64,000 nt of DNA from Cephalotus follicularis (taxonomy: Eukaryota; Streptophyta; Magnoliopsida; Oxalidales; Cephalotaceae). Each line of letters begins with the position of its first letter. Within the stretch, counting starts at the first letter, position 1. The notes under the pieces are model-generated. The model searched no databases and was not told the origin of the DNA. It worked only from the letters and a program-made list of their open reading frames with translations. Both the position numbers and the translations under genes were made by a program. The stretch spans positions 7,755-71,754 of the forward strand of contig BDDD01001464.1 of the NCBI GenBank assembly GCA_001972305.1, given 5' to 3'. Positions 1 to 10,612 of the stretch are shown in pieces.

Positions 1-64
1 ACCTTCTCCTGCACCGTTACCTTCTTTAGTTTTAAAGAACCCGGTGCGTTATTATTGTCGTACT

Positions 65-724
65 TTACCGTTTTCGTCCTCGTCCACGCCCTCTTCCTCG
101 TCCTCTAAAGTCTGACGAGGTTGCATTTACCTCTGGTAAAGGGGCTGAACCAGTGGGACGACTGATATGATTTTGCAGGAGTAACTCATTATTTTGCTCC
201 GCAATAAGAAGAGATCCAATTAGTTCACGATACTTTTTGAACCCGTGCAACCTATACTGTTGTTGCAGTAATACATTGGATGCATGAAATGTTCGATATG
301 TTTTCTCCAGCAACATATCCTCGGTGATAACTTCACCACACATTTTCAATTGTGATACAATTTTGAACAACGTGGAATTATATTCCGAAACTGTTTTGAA
401 ATCCTGAAATCTTAGCTGTGCCCAATCATTCATTGCCTTTGGCAGTACAACAGCTTTCAAGTGCTCAAACCTATCATTTAGGTTTTGCCACAATTCAAGT
501 GGATTTTCAACAGTTAAATACTCATATTTCAGGCCATCATCAATATGATGCCTTAAGAAAATTAATGCAGTGGCGCGTTCCTCATTTGTGGCTGCATTTT
601 CTTCCTCAATTGTGTGCCTTAATTTCTTAGCACTTAAATGCAGTTTCACATCAAGTACCCAAGATAGATAATTCTTTCCAGAGATATCAAGGGCAATGAA
701 TTTCCGATTCTCAATGTTTGCCAT
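65..724 (-). CDS. Copia gag polyprotein (UBN2-type), apparently cut short
   Basis: A 219-residue open frame encodes a retrotransposon capsid-type protein. It begins MANIENRKFIALDISGKNYL; the NYLSW block, the LELWQNLNDRF block and the ELIGSLL/AEQNNELLLQNH region are typical of plant Copia gag (UBN2 family), which packages the element RNA. The C-terminus is a run of Gly-Arg repeats, normally followed by a linker and a CCHC zinc knuckle. Here a stop follows the Gly-Arg tract at 65-67. A different frame beyond it looks like the expected linker (Asn-rich, then Lys-rich), so a small indel in the repeat has probably broken gag-pol. The start ATG at 722-724 fits the leader length. Confidence 0.8.
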   Translation of the reverse strand: MANIENRKFIALDISGKNYLSWVLDVKLHLSAKKLRHTIEEENAATNEERATALIFLRHHIDDGLKYEYLTVENPLELWQNLNDRFEHLKAVVLPKAMNDWAQLRFQDFKTVSEYNSTLFKIVSQLKMCGEVITEDMLLEKTYRTFHASNVLLQQQYRLHGFKKYRELIGSLLIAEQNNELLLQNHISRPTGSAPLPEVNATSSDFRGRGRGRGRGRKR

Positions 725-794
725 TTCTATACTGAATCAAAAGATAAAAATAAATGTCATTTAAACATAATAAATAAATAAAGTTTACTGTAAT

Positions 795-957
795 AAAAAA
801 AATTTGGGACCTCATTGGTGCAATCACAGGCCACGCTCACTTTCCCCCGACAGAATCAGGGCATGAGACCACTTGAGCATAATGGGGCATGCCGAGACTC
901 GAACGCCTGACCTCATGGACGAACGAGCGGCTTCCTACCACTAAGTCACCACCTCAA
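795..957 (-). repeat. tRNA-derived SINE nested in the Copia leader
   Basis: The minus strand has a Pol III A-box-like GTGACTTAGTGGTAGG (950-935) and, about 35 nt on, a B-box-like GCGTTCGAGTCTC. An unrelated body then ends in a short T-rich tail near 795. This order and spacing are those of tRNA-derived SINEs. No clear target duplication was found. Confidence 0.55.
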
Positions 958-1508
958 GCGATGATAATCGTTTCCAAGATTAAATATATATAGATATATG
1001 ATAATATCCTTACTTACATTATTAAATAGATCAAATGTTAGATAATTGCAATAATTAAAATTGATCATAAAGTAAATAATGTAAATATATAAAGCAGCAA
1101 ACGGATTCTCACCTATACATCGTAAGGTGATACCGTTAGATATTAAATATATAGGTTCCCACTAAGTCTCGGGCAATTCCAGTAGACAAATGGTACCTCA
1201 AGAACAATAAATCATAATAATGTTTCACACCACGTATATGGTGATCAGCATATATAATTAATATGCTAAATTAATAATAGAGACATACGTTTTCATATGA
1301 AAACGCGAAACTTTATATATATATATATATAATATAGGTTTCCACACATAGGCGCTATGGCGTCCAATCGGTGGAACCATTAATCTTTGTTATTATATAT
1401 ATATATATATGTATATATATGTATATGTATATATATGTATACATATATTTGAAAGACTAATTCAAATTACCTCAAATCTCAGTTGTGTAGAGTCTCGTGC
1501 TGATAACG

Positions 1509-1723
1509 TGTTATAAACTTCTGGAAATATTAACTCACAAAAGAAAATTATACTAGAGAGAAATTGAGAGAGAAAGTAAGAGAGAGAATAAGAGATTTCT
1601 TATTATGAATTCCTTAATTTCTTCTTAACATTACATTCCTATTTATAGGAGTTTGTTGGAATAGTATTTGGAATAGTAAATCAACTGTTTAGGCGGCTGC
1701 TTTATACGGCTGCTGCTTTTACA
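1509..1723 (-). repeat. LTR of the Copia element (215 bp)
   Basis: On the minus strand it begins TGTAAAAGCAGCAGCC and ends GTTTATAACA, giving TG...CA termini. A TATA-like box (CTATAAATAGG) lies at about 1638-1650, with (GA)n-rich sequence downstream of it. Immediately after the LTR the minus strand reads CGTTATCAGCACGAGACTC (1508-1490), where a primer-binding site should be; I could not assign it to a tRNA. Confidence 0.7.
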
Positions 1724-1907
1724 ATATATATAATTTTTTTTTAATTTTTTTATTGATAAAAATGTTTTAATAAAAATAATTGGGGAGAGCAGGGCCCCTG
1801 CGGGGCCCCCTTGTATCCGTCTTTGGGTACTGGATCACCTTAAAGTAAAATACTTATAATTTATATTTTATAAATTTGAACGTTATATTTGATAAACTAT
1901 ATGTGTA

Positions 1908-2860
1908 TGATATGGAAAAAATTCTACCCATAAACAATGTTACGTGTCATCGAGAAAATAAGACAAATGTCATCCAGAGTTATAGACACGTGGTCGGACG
2001 TTACCAGTTTGAAGGAATAACGCACAATAACGCTCCGTCATAAGATTAGGTGAAAATCAGGGAAATGGCGAGATACTCGGCATTTCCTTACGGGTATAAT
2101 AATCATCTTCGCAAGTCAAGGAAGACAGTTACAACCAACCTCCTATAAATACAGGAAAAAACACTTTAAACAGGTCCGCCATTTTTATACACTTAAAGCA
2201 CATTTGTATTGTCTTCACTGCCTTTTTTGACTTAAGTATCGGAGAGTCTCCAGGAGTGAAACCTCCCGGGCCTACGATTAGTTTGCTTTATTTGTATAGG
2301 GAAGGCGATCAAACACCAACCAAACCACCATTCTCGGGGCATCCACAGTTTTTCCTTTACAAATCAAAGCCCTACACATGGGGTACTGTTGAGGAGTTGA
2401 TTTCCGTATCAACAGTTGACACCGTTTGTGGAAAACGCTTCAAAAAGCTTTCCAACGATCACTCAATCATGGCTCCGAGAAGAAATAACAACAACAACAA
2501 CTCTACGGCCAATGGCAGCCAGGCTCGTACCGGTAATCAACCTCCTGCTACCGGCCAAGTTGTCGCCACCGAGCAAGCTCTAGTTATTGGGAAGTAATTC
2601 AACCAACTGCTCTAGAAAGTGTGGCGTATTACCACCCTGTTGGCAACCAATCTAACCAACCAGAATCAGGTCAGACCAGCCCGACCAGTCAACCGAAGAT
2701 AATCTGGTCCTAGCAAGTCAGCTCAGGAGATTCAACGGCCCCTGCGAATCCCGCCGAGGAGGTCCATGCGCCCTCCGAGATGGTCGGGGATTGATATACA
2801 TCCCTGGAGCGGAGAACATAGATTAATACATCTCTGATAACAGAGTCCTCAAGTGCTAAG
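1908..2860 (+). mobile_element. Truncated Ty3/Gypsy element: LTR, primer-binding site and gag start
   Basis: The LTR spans 1908-2414 (TGATATGG...ATCAACA, 507 bp) with a TATA box CTATAAATACAGG near 2142. It is followed by GTTGACACCGTTTGTGG, which resembles the TTGGCGCCGTYTGTGG primer-binding site of the plant Tat/Ogre-like Gypsy lineages. A short frame starting MAPRRNNNNNN at 2470 is the kind of gag beginning seen in these elements, but it stops at 2597. Sequence with gag-like base composition fades by about 2860. No protease, RT or integrase is present. Confidence 0.65.
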
Positions 2861-4157
2861 GATCGAAGTTACCATCCCTAAAAAGACATGAACCTTAAAT
2901 CACAATAAACTACTTTACATGTAATAGATTCTATCAAACCTAAATACATAAAAGCATAATAACATAATACAAGACAAAAAAAAAACTCAAACATAATAAT
3001 TAACAAATGAAAAGCAATTATTCATGTCATGTTGGATATTCTTATCTTTAATAGAAATTGTTCATGTCGTGTCTGAGGCTAGATGCCATATTTTAACCAA
3101 TTTTTTAATCTCACTCTAATTGCATATTATAAATTATGATTGTCAAAAACAGCGAAGAAGAGATTAAATGTGATTTACATCAAATTGAAATGAATAATAT
3201 GTAATTTAGCCAAATGATGAAATTAAAGCATCACAACCTCTCATATAGATCAGTAGATGTAGATATAGATCAGCATATCAACTAGCAAGATGGCGCAGTT
3301 AAGGATGGTGACATCTTTCCACGTGTTTGTATTTGCTCAGCAGTCAAATGGTCAGATCTTCAATGCAAAGCCAATCACACAAATCTTTCACATGCTATTC
3401 CTTGGCTTTATCAGATGCCTTAAGGCACTCACCTCAAAAGTATTAAAGTATTGATTATGAGATGACATGAAGTGGGAAGTACTTCAATGTTGATTCGGCT
3501 TCTTTGCCCTCCCACCGCTCGGGTAGTCATCAGCATAGTCAATCACACTTCAGTTGGATTCCCACGAACTCACCCAAGGAAGATATAATTGGTTTTTGGC
3601 AAAAGGTTAGGTCGCATTGCATCATGAATTTGGGTGTAAGTGGCATCATGTGATTTTGAACTTAGTTCCCAAACAGTTGAGACACTAAATCCATAAAATT
3701 AGTACAATTTATGCTTGACGAAATGACTAATATTCAGGGATACAATTTGCACGTTACAGCATTGTTCGAGAGATAACTTGTATAATGTGAATATGGGTAA
3801 AATGAATATATTAGATCAACTAAAAAGTTGAATTTTGATAAACTATATATGTGTAGATTATATATATCAATTTTGAAAAGAATTAAAAAATTTGAACTAT
3901 TTAATTTTTATATAAAAATTGCAATGCCTAAGTCAATTTTCCTGCATATATTCTTATAATTGTTCAAATTGTTATATAAAAACGAAATAGTTAGAAGTAT
4001 TCAATCAACTTGAAAATTGGTAGATATGATATACGTATATCGATTATCAAATCTAACAATCAAATTTATAAAATATAAATTATAAGCATGTCGATTTTAG
4101 GTGATTTAACATGATCCAACATCTGAAACAATTCAACATATTCACTTTTCCCTTTTA
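2861..4157. other. Gene-free spacer
   Basis: AT-rich sequence with many stops in all frames. I see no coding segment, RNA gene or clear repeat boundary here. Confidence 0.5.
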
Positions 4158-4162
4158 GTTAA

Positions 4163-4663
4163 TGATATGGGAAATTCTTTATCCAAAATAAAACCGTCAC
4201 GTGTCCTCTGGAAAAATAGGACAAATATCCTCTAAGGTTACAGACACATGGTCGAGCGGTTTGCAAATTGGAAAGATAATGCACAACATAACGCTCCGAC
4301 GCAAATCAAAGAAATGGCGAGATACTCGACCGTTTCCTAGGGGTACGATAATCATCTCCACAATGCAAGTTAAGACAGTTACAACTAGGTTCTATAAATA
4401 CTACAAAGCAACATTTTACACAGGTCTGTCAATTTTAGACTTAAAAAGAGCCTCATTGTTATCTTCTCTGTCATTACTGACTTAAGTATCGGAGAGTCCC
4501 GGGAGTAATACCTCCTGAACTTTCGTTCAATTTGCTTTCTGTGTGCAGGAAGGACCATTAAACTCTATCCAAACACTTTTCTCGGAGCATTCACATCGTT
4601 TCCTTGAGCAAATCAAACCTCTACACATAAGGGACCGTATTGGTGTTGATTTCGACATCAACA
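4163..4663 (+). mobile_element. Solo Gypsy LTR with perfect 5-bp target duplication
   Basis: This 501-bp segment is collinear with the LTR at 1908-2414 over its whole length. Both share the TGATATGG start, the GACACRTGGTCG, GAAATGGCGAGATACTCG and CTATAAATAC blocks, and the ATCAACA end. It is flanked on both sides by GTTAA (4158-4162 and 4664-4668). A solo LTR with target duplication is the product of recombination between the two LTRs of a full insertion. Confidence 0.8.
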
Positions 4664-5014
4664 GTTAATATCAAAATTATGAAAACAATAATGTTGTTGT
4701 TGATTGTTCGAGGTTATAACCTCCATCATTTGGAAATTCTTATGGAAGAAAGTCAAAAATTGATTAATGTCACAATTTAATTACTAGTTACTCCACACAT
4801 AATAATGATATTGTTGATTGTGGGAGGTTATACCTCCATCATTTGGAAACTCTTATTGAAGAAAGTCCAAAACTGATTAAAGACACAATTTAATAATCGC
4901 ATACTCCACGAAGAGAGGGAAATCGATGTGCTGATTTTTTTAGTTTATACAAGTGCTTTGCATTTGTGATGTACCAAACTATTTTTTTTAAAGAGAAACT
5001 AAATACTCAAGTGG

Positions 5015-5017
5015 CAA

Positions 5018-5051
<34 letters not shown>
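5015..5051. repeat. (TA)n microsatellite
   Basis: A short uninterrupted TATATA tract in otherwise AT-rich spacer. Confidence 0.9.
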
Positions 5052-5053
<2 letters not shown>

Positions 5054-5144
5054 TCCATTTAATGAGTGTGCTTACAAAGATTTTAAAAAATACTTGTGAA
5101 ATATCATTTTATTTAAACAATTATTTGTAAAAAATGGGATATTA

Positions 5145-5425
5145 AAACTTAAGGGAGAGGATGATAATCTAGTCATGAGGTATAAAGTTATAACCTAAAT
5201 GAGATGTTAAACTTCAAGAGTGAAGGATGTTAGTCGAGTGGTAGAGCACAAAATTATAATCTAAATTGGACGATGAAAGCATAAAGGTAAAGGATGATGG
5301 TTGAGCTGTGAAGCACCAAAATATAACCTAAATAAGACTCTGAGAAGGATTTGAATCGTAAAACACAAGACTATAACCTAAATGGGACACTGAACCTTAA
5401 GGGGAAAGCATGATAATTGAGTAGT
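5145..5425 (+). repeat. Degenerate minisatellite, period about 60-65 bp
   Basis: At least four diverged units share the order GGATGATNNTYGAGT - ATAAAATTATAACCTAAAT - GANACTGAA. They can be followed from AGGATGATAATCTAGTCATG near 5158 to GCATGATAATTGAGTAGTG near 5410. The core TATAACCTAAAT recurs at roughly 60-65 bp intervals. Confidence 0.6.
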
Positions 5426-5607
5426 GGGATATCTCACAAATATAAAAGAAAATACTTTCACCAAATAGTGAACAAAAAATATGGTAGATAATAGGGTCAT
5501 ACAACAAAAATATGGTATACACTTTATATCGTGGGGTCTTACAATATATCATTTTAGGGTATAGGTCCCCATAAAGGAAATATTTATATATTATATATAT
5601 GTTAAAT

Positions 5608-5632
5608 GGATATACGCTCTAAGCGTATATCC
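5608..5632. repeat. Short perfect hairpin
   Basis: GGATATACGCT (5608-5618) and AGCGTATATCC (5622-5632) form an 11-bp perfect inverted repeat around a 3-nt loop, next to TA-rich sequence. Confidence 0.8.
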
Positions 5633-5772
5633 GTTATATACACTCAAACCAAAATACTGAAGCACTATACGTAATAAGCCAAAACCATTTTAAACCAAAA
5701 TTTGTCCAAATTTTAATATTTCTTTCTCCCTCTTTTGATCTCAGAGCTCTCCCCCCATACAAAATTTTAACA

Positions 5773-5776
<4 letters not shown>

Positions 5777-5806
<30 letters not shown>
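5777..5806. repeat. (CT)n microsatellite
   Basis: An uninterrupted CT dinucleotide tract of about 15 units. Confidence 0.9.
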
Positions 5807-5809
<3 letters not shown>

Positions 5810-5810
<1 letters not shown>

Positions 5811-7190
5811 ACTCTTTCCCTCTATCGACATTGCCCTTCTCTCAACCACATGTAAATAGTATTTCACTCTCGACCATCACAAATGATCTCAGATACAAGA
5901 CATGATCTAAATTTGTGACGAAAAAGAGTATGCTGCTATACCCGAATACAAGACCGTATCGTTGCTAGATTGGTAAATTATTGTAATCTAATATGATATA
6001 TAATGAGAGTATTATAAGATTTTTACTAATTAGATTTCTGTCACATTCTCATGCTGAACCAAATACTGAAATAAAACATTCATGAGAATTAACATTATTG
6101 AACTAAACAAGAATGTGGGAATGACATTCCTAGAAATAAGTTGCCTGATAATATAATTTCATTTCCTACAAAAAAATTACCTGAACTAAACTCACCCATA
6201 GTGTTTTTATATAATTTACCTAAAAAGAAATTATAAGATAAAAGTGTAATTAAAATTCTAGTAACTTGAGTAACAGTTTTATTTTTTTTAAGGCTAGTTG
6301 GGATTCAACATTAGACTAAACATTATTGATTCAACATTAAGATTATAGTAACTTGAGTAATAGTAACTTGATAATGTTATTGTCAAAACTCATATTCTCT
6401 CTTTGTTCCATTATATAGCATGCATATAGGTTAGCTCAACATACCTACGAGTAAATATTGCTCCTTTTCACCATATTTATTATTGACCTCTACAGAGGAC
6501 CTTACCTCACTGTTGTGATGGCCAAAACTTAGGTTCTACATTACAGGGATAGGGCAATTTTCTCAATTTTCGTTTCCTCCCCCTTTAACGGAACGGAGAT
6601 TACAATATTCGTTTTGATCCGTCTCGTTGTCATATTAAAGATAATAGTTTTTTTTTCAATATCCATACTCCTCCCTGTTTCGGTGGATACGAAACATGGA
6701 TTGCAAAGTCCATCCCGATTCATTCGTTGTCATATTTAATTGAGTAAAGTGGATTATAGTCGTAAGTTATTTTAGCACCAGAAACTCAGATTATCCATCA
6801 CATTAAATATACCACAACTAATGTCCAAGGAATTTTTAAGCATTGGATTGCATGCTAAGCTACCTTCCTTTTTAAGAATTTGATAAAAAAAAATGATAAA
6901 GGCAGATTACAACTTATAAAAGCAAACCACCTTCAATTTAAAGAACAAAAAATAGAAATGGGATAAAGGGAGTAGAATTAGCCCTCCACGTGGCCACTTG
7001 ATAAATAACGAACATTGACATTTCGTTGGAGATAGTTAAACAGTAAACAGATAAACCAACAGAAACTTTAAACCATAGGATTGAATCCAACACTATCCCT
7101 CTCCACCGTCCGATTCTCCCCCATCCAATTAAAACTGTAGCTCAAGCTCGCATAACTCTAACCCAACACACACTCTTCACTTCACCAGCA
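5810..7190. other. Spacer upstream of the cold-shock pseudogene
   Basis: No gene is recognisable. The segment 6541-6735 has a purine/pyrimidine pattern and a CAGGGATAGGGCAAT start faintly like the hAT family found at 34.2 and 43.8 kb, but no end or duplication could be fixed. Bases 7080-7200 are CT/CA-rich and look like an old 5' leader. Confidence 0.4.
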
Positions 7191-7265
7191 CCAACTTCTC
7201 ACACACAATTGCGAGTGTTTGGTCTGATCCTTCTAGAAGATCTCGAGATCCTTCTAGATTCAATA

Positions 7266-7753
7266 ATGGCCTTCGAAAAGAGAAGATCAACGGGAACCGT
7301 TAAATGGTTTAGTGCACAGAGAGGATTCGGTTTCATATCCCCCGACGGCGGCGAAGATCTGTTCGTACACCAGACCTCGATCCAATCAGAAAGGGTTTGG
7401 AACTCTGTTGGAGGGCCAGCCCGTTGAGTTCGCCGTTGACTTAGGAGACGACGGCGGCACTGAGGCGGTCGACATAATTCTTGTCTCCCCACCCTTCTGC
7501 TACGGTGGCGCCCGGAGCTGGATACGGTGGTCATGGTGGCGGTGGTGGAGTGTGTTTTAATTTCGGAAGGACAGGGCACTTGTCCAGGGATTGTTACCAA
7601 GGTGGTGGCAAATGAGGCAGTGGCGGTGGTGATAGGAGGTATGATGGTGGTCGTGGCGGCGGAGCCGGATATTCTGGTGTTGGTGGTTGATGTTATAGTT
7701 GCGAAGAAGAAGGCCATTTTGCGACGGATTGTCCAAATATTAATGAGAAGTGA
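7266..7753 (+). pseudogene. Broken cold-shock-domain / CCHC zinc-knuckle protein gene
   Basis: The ATG at 7266 opens a cold-shock domain: residues 8-22 read [15 protein letters not shown], containing the RNP1-type KWF...GFGFI motif, followed by DLFVHQTSI. Intact relatives in plants (glycine-rich CSP/GRP2 type) are RNA chaperones with a Gly-rich tail and two or more CCHC knuckles. Here an extra A in GAAAGGG near 7391 shifts the frame. The domain then continues in frame 2 ([18 protein letters not shown]) and the tail in frame 3 after a second shift near 7500. The first knuckle has lost its second Cys (CFNF instead of CXXC); the second (CYSCEEEGHFATDC) is intact. Two in-frame TGA codons lie in the Gly-rich tail. 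Multiple independent lesions make this a pseudogene with high confidence. Confidence 0.85.
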
Positions 7754-8282
7754 AAATGTGATAAAGATGAGTAACATAATTTTGAAGTACACAATTCGAA
7801 AAACAAGAGCTTTTACTTATTCAATGCCTCGTTTATTACATGGTATTTATGGGCAATTGTTTATTGCTTTAACTACTTTCACTTAATCTTAATCTCTACA
7901 ACATCTAATATAATGAAACACCCTTTTCATGTTTCTATTTCGTAATTAATATAACTGGTATAGCTAAGTTGGTAAATGTTTTCGTATGATACAATAACTT
8001 TTTTGTTATCGTTCAATTTGATTAACCTTCCATGTTGTTATTCCTAATTTATGACATTAATGATAATGGAAATTTGTAATTTCACTGTCTTAATTGCAAA
8101 AAACTGGATAGATATGTATATATCATAAAGAAATGGGCCTATCATTGAAAAGTCAACTGTTTTGATATAATTTATGTAGATACTGGATAGATCTTGATTT
8201 GAAGCATTTATTTATATACTGTGTATGTTCTCTTTTATCTCTAACTTTAAATATATGCTCTTAAATTGAAAGGAGTTTATCG

Positions 8283-9196
8283 CACTTTTTTTTTTTTGTA
8301 AGAAAAACTATATTACTAAAATAAAAAGTACAAGGAGCAGAGGATAGTCATAACTCCAAAGAAAAACAAGAAAAGAGAAAAAAGGTAACTACTAGGTTCC
8401 AAGCAAAGCAAAGAACCAAGGTAAAAAAAGTAAACTGACACGAATCCACTTGGTTCAAAACAAAAGGAAGAACTAAGGACAAAAGCCTAGCAAACCAACA
8501 CAGAAATCAACCAGGGCCTTCAGGGGACAGGTCCTCCAAATAGCGGGGGTTGCGCTTCCGAGGACGGGAGAATTTCTTGGTCTGTTTGGGGTAAAAAGGA
8601 GGAGGTATACAGCGAGAGTCCGAAACAGAGGGTTCCGAACCGAAGCTATTTGCTTTGTGAAGACGGCAGACAGGGTAGGGAGGGGACGGAGGGATAGAAC
8701 CGGGGTAGAAGGGGATGGAGGACACAAGAGGGGGGAGGGATGAGGGGGACCCATCAGGGCTAGAGATGCGAATAGACTTGGAGGCAAATTTCGGAAGGGT
8801 CAGAATTTGACCCCCAAGCAAGGAGACAGTAGAGGCAAGGTCACGCGGTGTAGACGACACCGAAGGACTAGAAAAGGCCTCGGGACTAGAGGGGTCGGAA
8901 TGGGAGACACAAAAGGTAGGGGAGGTGTAGTCGGAACTAAAGGAGCTCTCCAAATCAAAGGGGATATTTGAAGAGGGTACAAGAGGGCGGGAGCACAAAG
9001 GAGGATCAAAGGGGTATAAGGCCAAGAGCGAGGAAGGATGGATCAAAGCCAGGGGAGTAGACAGTTCAAAAGACATTGGGTCAATGTTACTCGTAGAGGG
9101 TGGAGGACAGGATAGAAGACTAGGGACAATGGGGTAAAAGGGCAAAGGCGGAGGGAAAGGGCTAGGATTAACAGGTGAATCCATTTGAATGTAAGA
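8283..9196 (-). mobile_element. 3' part of a LINE-derived ORF1-only element, copy 1
   Basis: The minus strand carries an open frame (stop at 8507) rich in Pro and Ser. It contains the block DPMSFELSTPL and ends with a basic motif SDSRCIPPPFYPKQTKK followed by SRPRKR. After the stop comes about 210 nt of untranslated sequence with the repeated word GAACCAAGTGGAT/CCTTGGTTC, then a poly(A) tail (T-run at 8286-8297 on the plus strand). The C-terminus and 3' tail match the fragment at 27.4 kb; the DPMS region matches the ORF1 at 24.7 kb. No reverse transcriptase lies between ORF1 and the tail. The 5' boundary is approximate, and no convincing target duplication was found. Confidence 0.65.
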
Positions 9197-9256
9197 TTGA
9201 AAAGAACTCAATTCTTTGCAATAAATACATATAAGAATTAACAGGTGAATCCATTT
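9171..9256 (+). repeat. 20-bp direct repeat at the 5' side of LINE copy 1
   Basis: ATTAACAGGTGAATCCATTT occurs at 9171-9190 and again at 9237-9256, about 66 bp apart. The inner copy includes the ATG of the Pro-rich frame. It may be a small local duplication made at insertion. Confidence 0.75.
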
Positions 9257-9730
9257 CTTTTCAACGTCATATCGCATGCGTCACTTGAGACATTGTGATA
9301 GTTAGGGATCTGGCTGCTCATGTGGAAACACATGCATAAGTTAAATTTATTTGGAATTTTTCGATCATATGATGCTTATATAAATTAAAAATGTAAAAAC
9401 AAGCATACAAGTTTATCCAGGGTCCCAACTAATCAAAGTTGCTTATGGTTTATAGTGGTGGCCACAACTATTAGTGTCCAGGAAGGTTTCACACTTGCAT
9501 GTCCACATCTTTTTGGATCACTTCTCATTAATTTAATATACTAGTACTATAATAAGTATAGACACAACTGAAATCCAATTCGTGCAAAATCTATCTATAT
9601 AATAGTTTATGATAATTTTTATATTATTATTTAATATAAACTCTTATAATTGATTATGTCTACATAAATTATATTTATCGAACAATCCACCCAATAGTCA
9701 TGTGCCTACTTAATTATGTGTCAAGAGGCA

Positions 9731-9749
9731 AAAAAAAAAAAAAAAAAAA
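9731..9749. repeat. poly(A) tract in gene-free spacer (9.3-10.6 kb)
   Basis: A run of about 19 A residues. The surrounding 9300-10600 bases hold no gene I can support; they are the 3' flank of the LAX gene. Confidence 0.7.
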
Positions 9750-10612
9750 ACTCATATTTGGATTAAATTTAAAAATTGATCATAAGAGTTATCTCATGTA
9801 GCAATTAGGCAACCATCTGATATTAGTTATGTGATAACAACCCAACAACTATAAAGGTACTGCAAATAAACGTGAAGATCAAGGCCCCAGTATCATGGGA
9901 GCCTTTTAGACCTGTCCATTATATATGCTTTTACATTGTCAATTTCACTGGTCATCGCACCCTACATGGACCTATTTTACACTCTCAACATTGATTTGAT
10001 ATTGATTTGGTAACATGCGATGTGAACTTATCAAAAGTACGAAAAGCATTCCTAAAGGCTATGGCACTTTCCTTTTGGCCCTCGCAGATAATGACACCAG
10101 ATCCTATAGTGAATGTCCTACTCCAATTATTGCGAATACTTCAGGCAAAGCTAGTAGTAATCATGGACCAAATAATTGCAATTGGGAATGGTCATTTATG
10201 AAGAATAGTAGGGCCATTCTATTAATTGACAAGCTGATAGTTATATACCCTAAACAAAAATATAAAACAATCCCCACAGAACCATGCCTTAAAAAGATGG
10301 ATTAGTACGAGGATGGTTGTAGATTGGTTGGAAAAATTCTTAAATGCACCACTTGCTCAATTATTTTTAAGCTTACAAAATTTTGGTTCAGTGAAAATCA
10401 CATAGTACATTTAGTGCACACACAAATTTTTAATAGGGGTGACAATGATTGTCATCGCATCTTGGTAGAAAGTCATCAACACTAGCTATTACAGGGGAAA
10501 AAATAAACATAGAAAATTAAGAAGTTACAGATGCCAATCTCTTTACACACTAATGAAATTGTTAACATTTTTTTTTCCCTTTTCAAAATGGGTAGTGTAC
10601 TAGATAATTATC

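Larger units (their letters stand above)
1..1723 (-). mobile_element. 5' end of a Ty1/Copia LTR retrotransposon, running off the left edge
   Basis: On the minus strand the order is LTR (1723 to 1509), putative primer-binding region, a leader of about 780 nt, then gag (724 to 65). The rest of pol would lie beyond base 1. A nested SINE (795-957) and long TA microsatellites (about 1315-1440) interrupt the leader, so the copy is not recent. A frameshift-like break at the end of gag also suggests decay. The target duplication cannot be checked because the other LTR lies outside the window. Confidence 0.8.

Noticed and set aside
5238..5262. tRNA-like A-box (TCGAGTGGTAGAGC)
   Set aside because: No B-box or cloverleaf follows; the word belongs to the tandem minisatellite units.
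6541..6723. 60-aa minus-strand ORF and possible third hAT copy
   Set aside because: No family motif. The CAGGGATAGGGCAAT start has no matching end or 8-bp duplication.
8473..9277. Long Pro/Ser-rich minus-strand ORF as a host gene (extensin-like)
   Set aside because: It shares blocks and 3' UTR with two other copies and ends in a poly(A) tail, so it is a retroelement.
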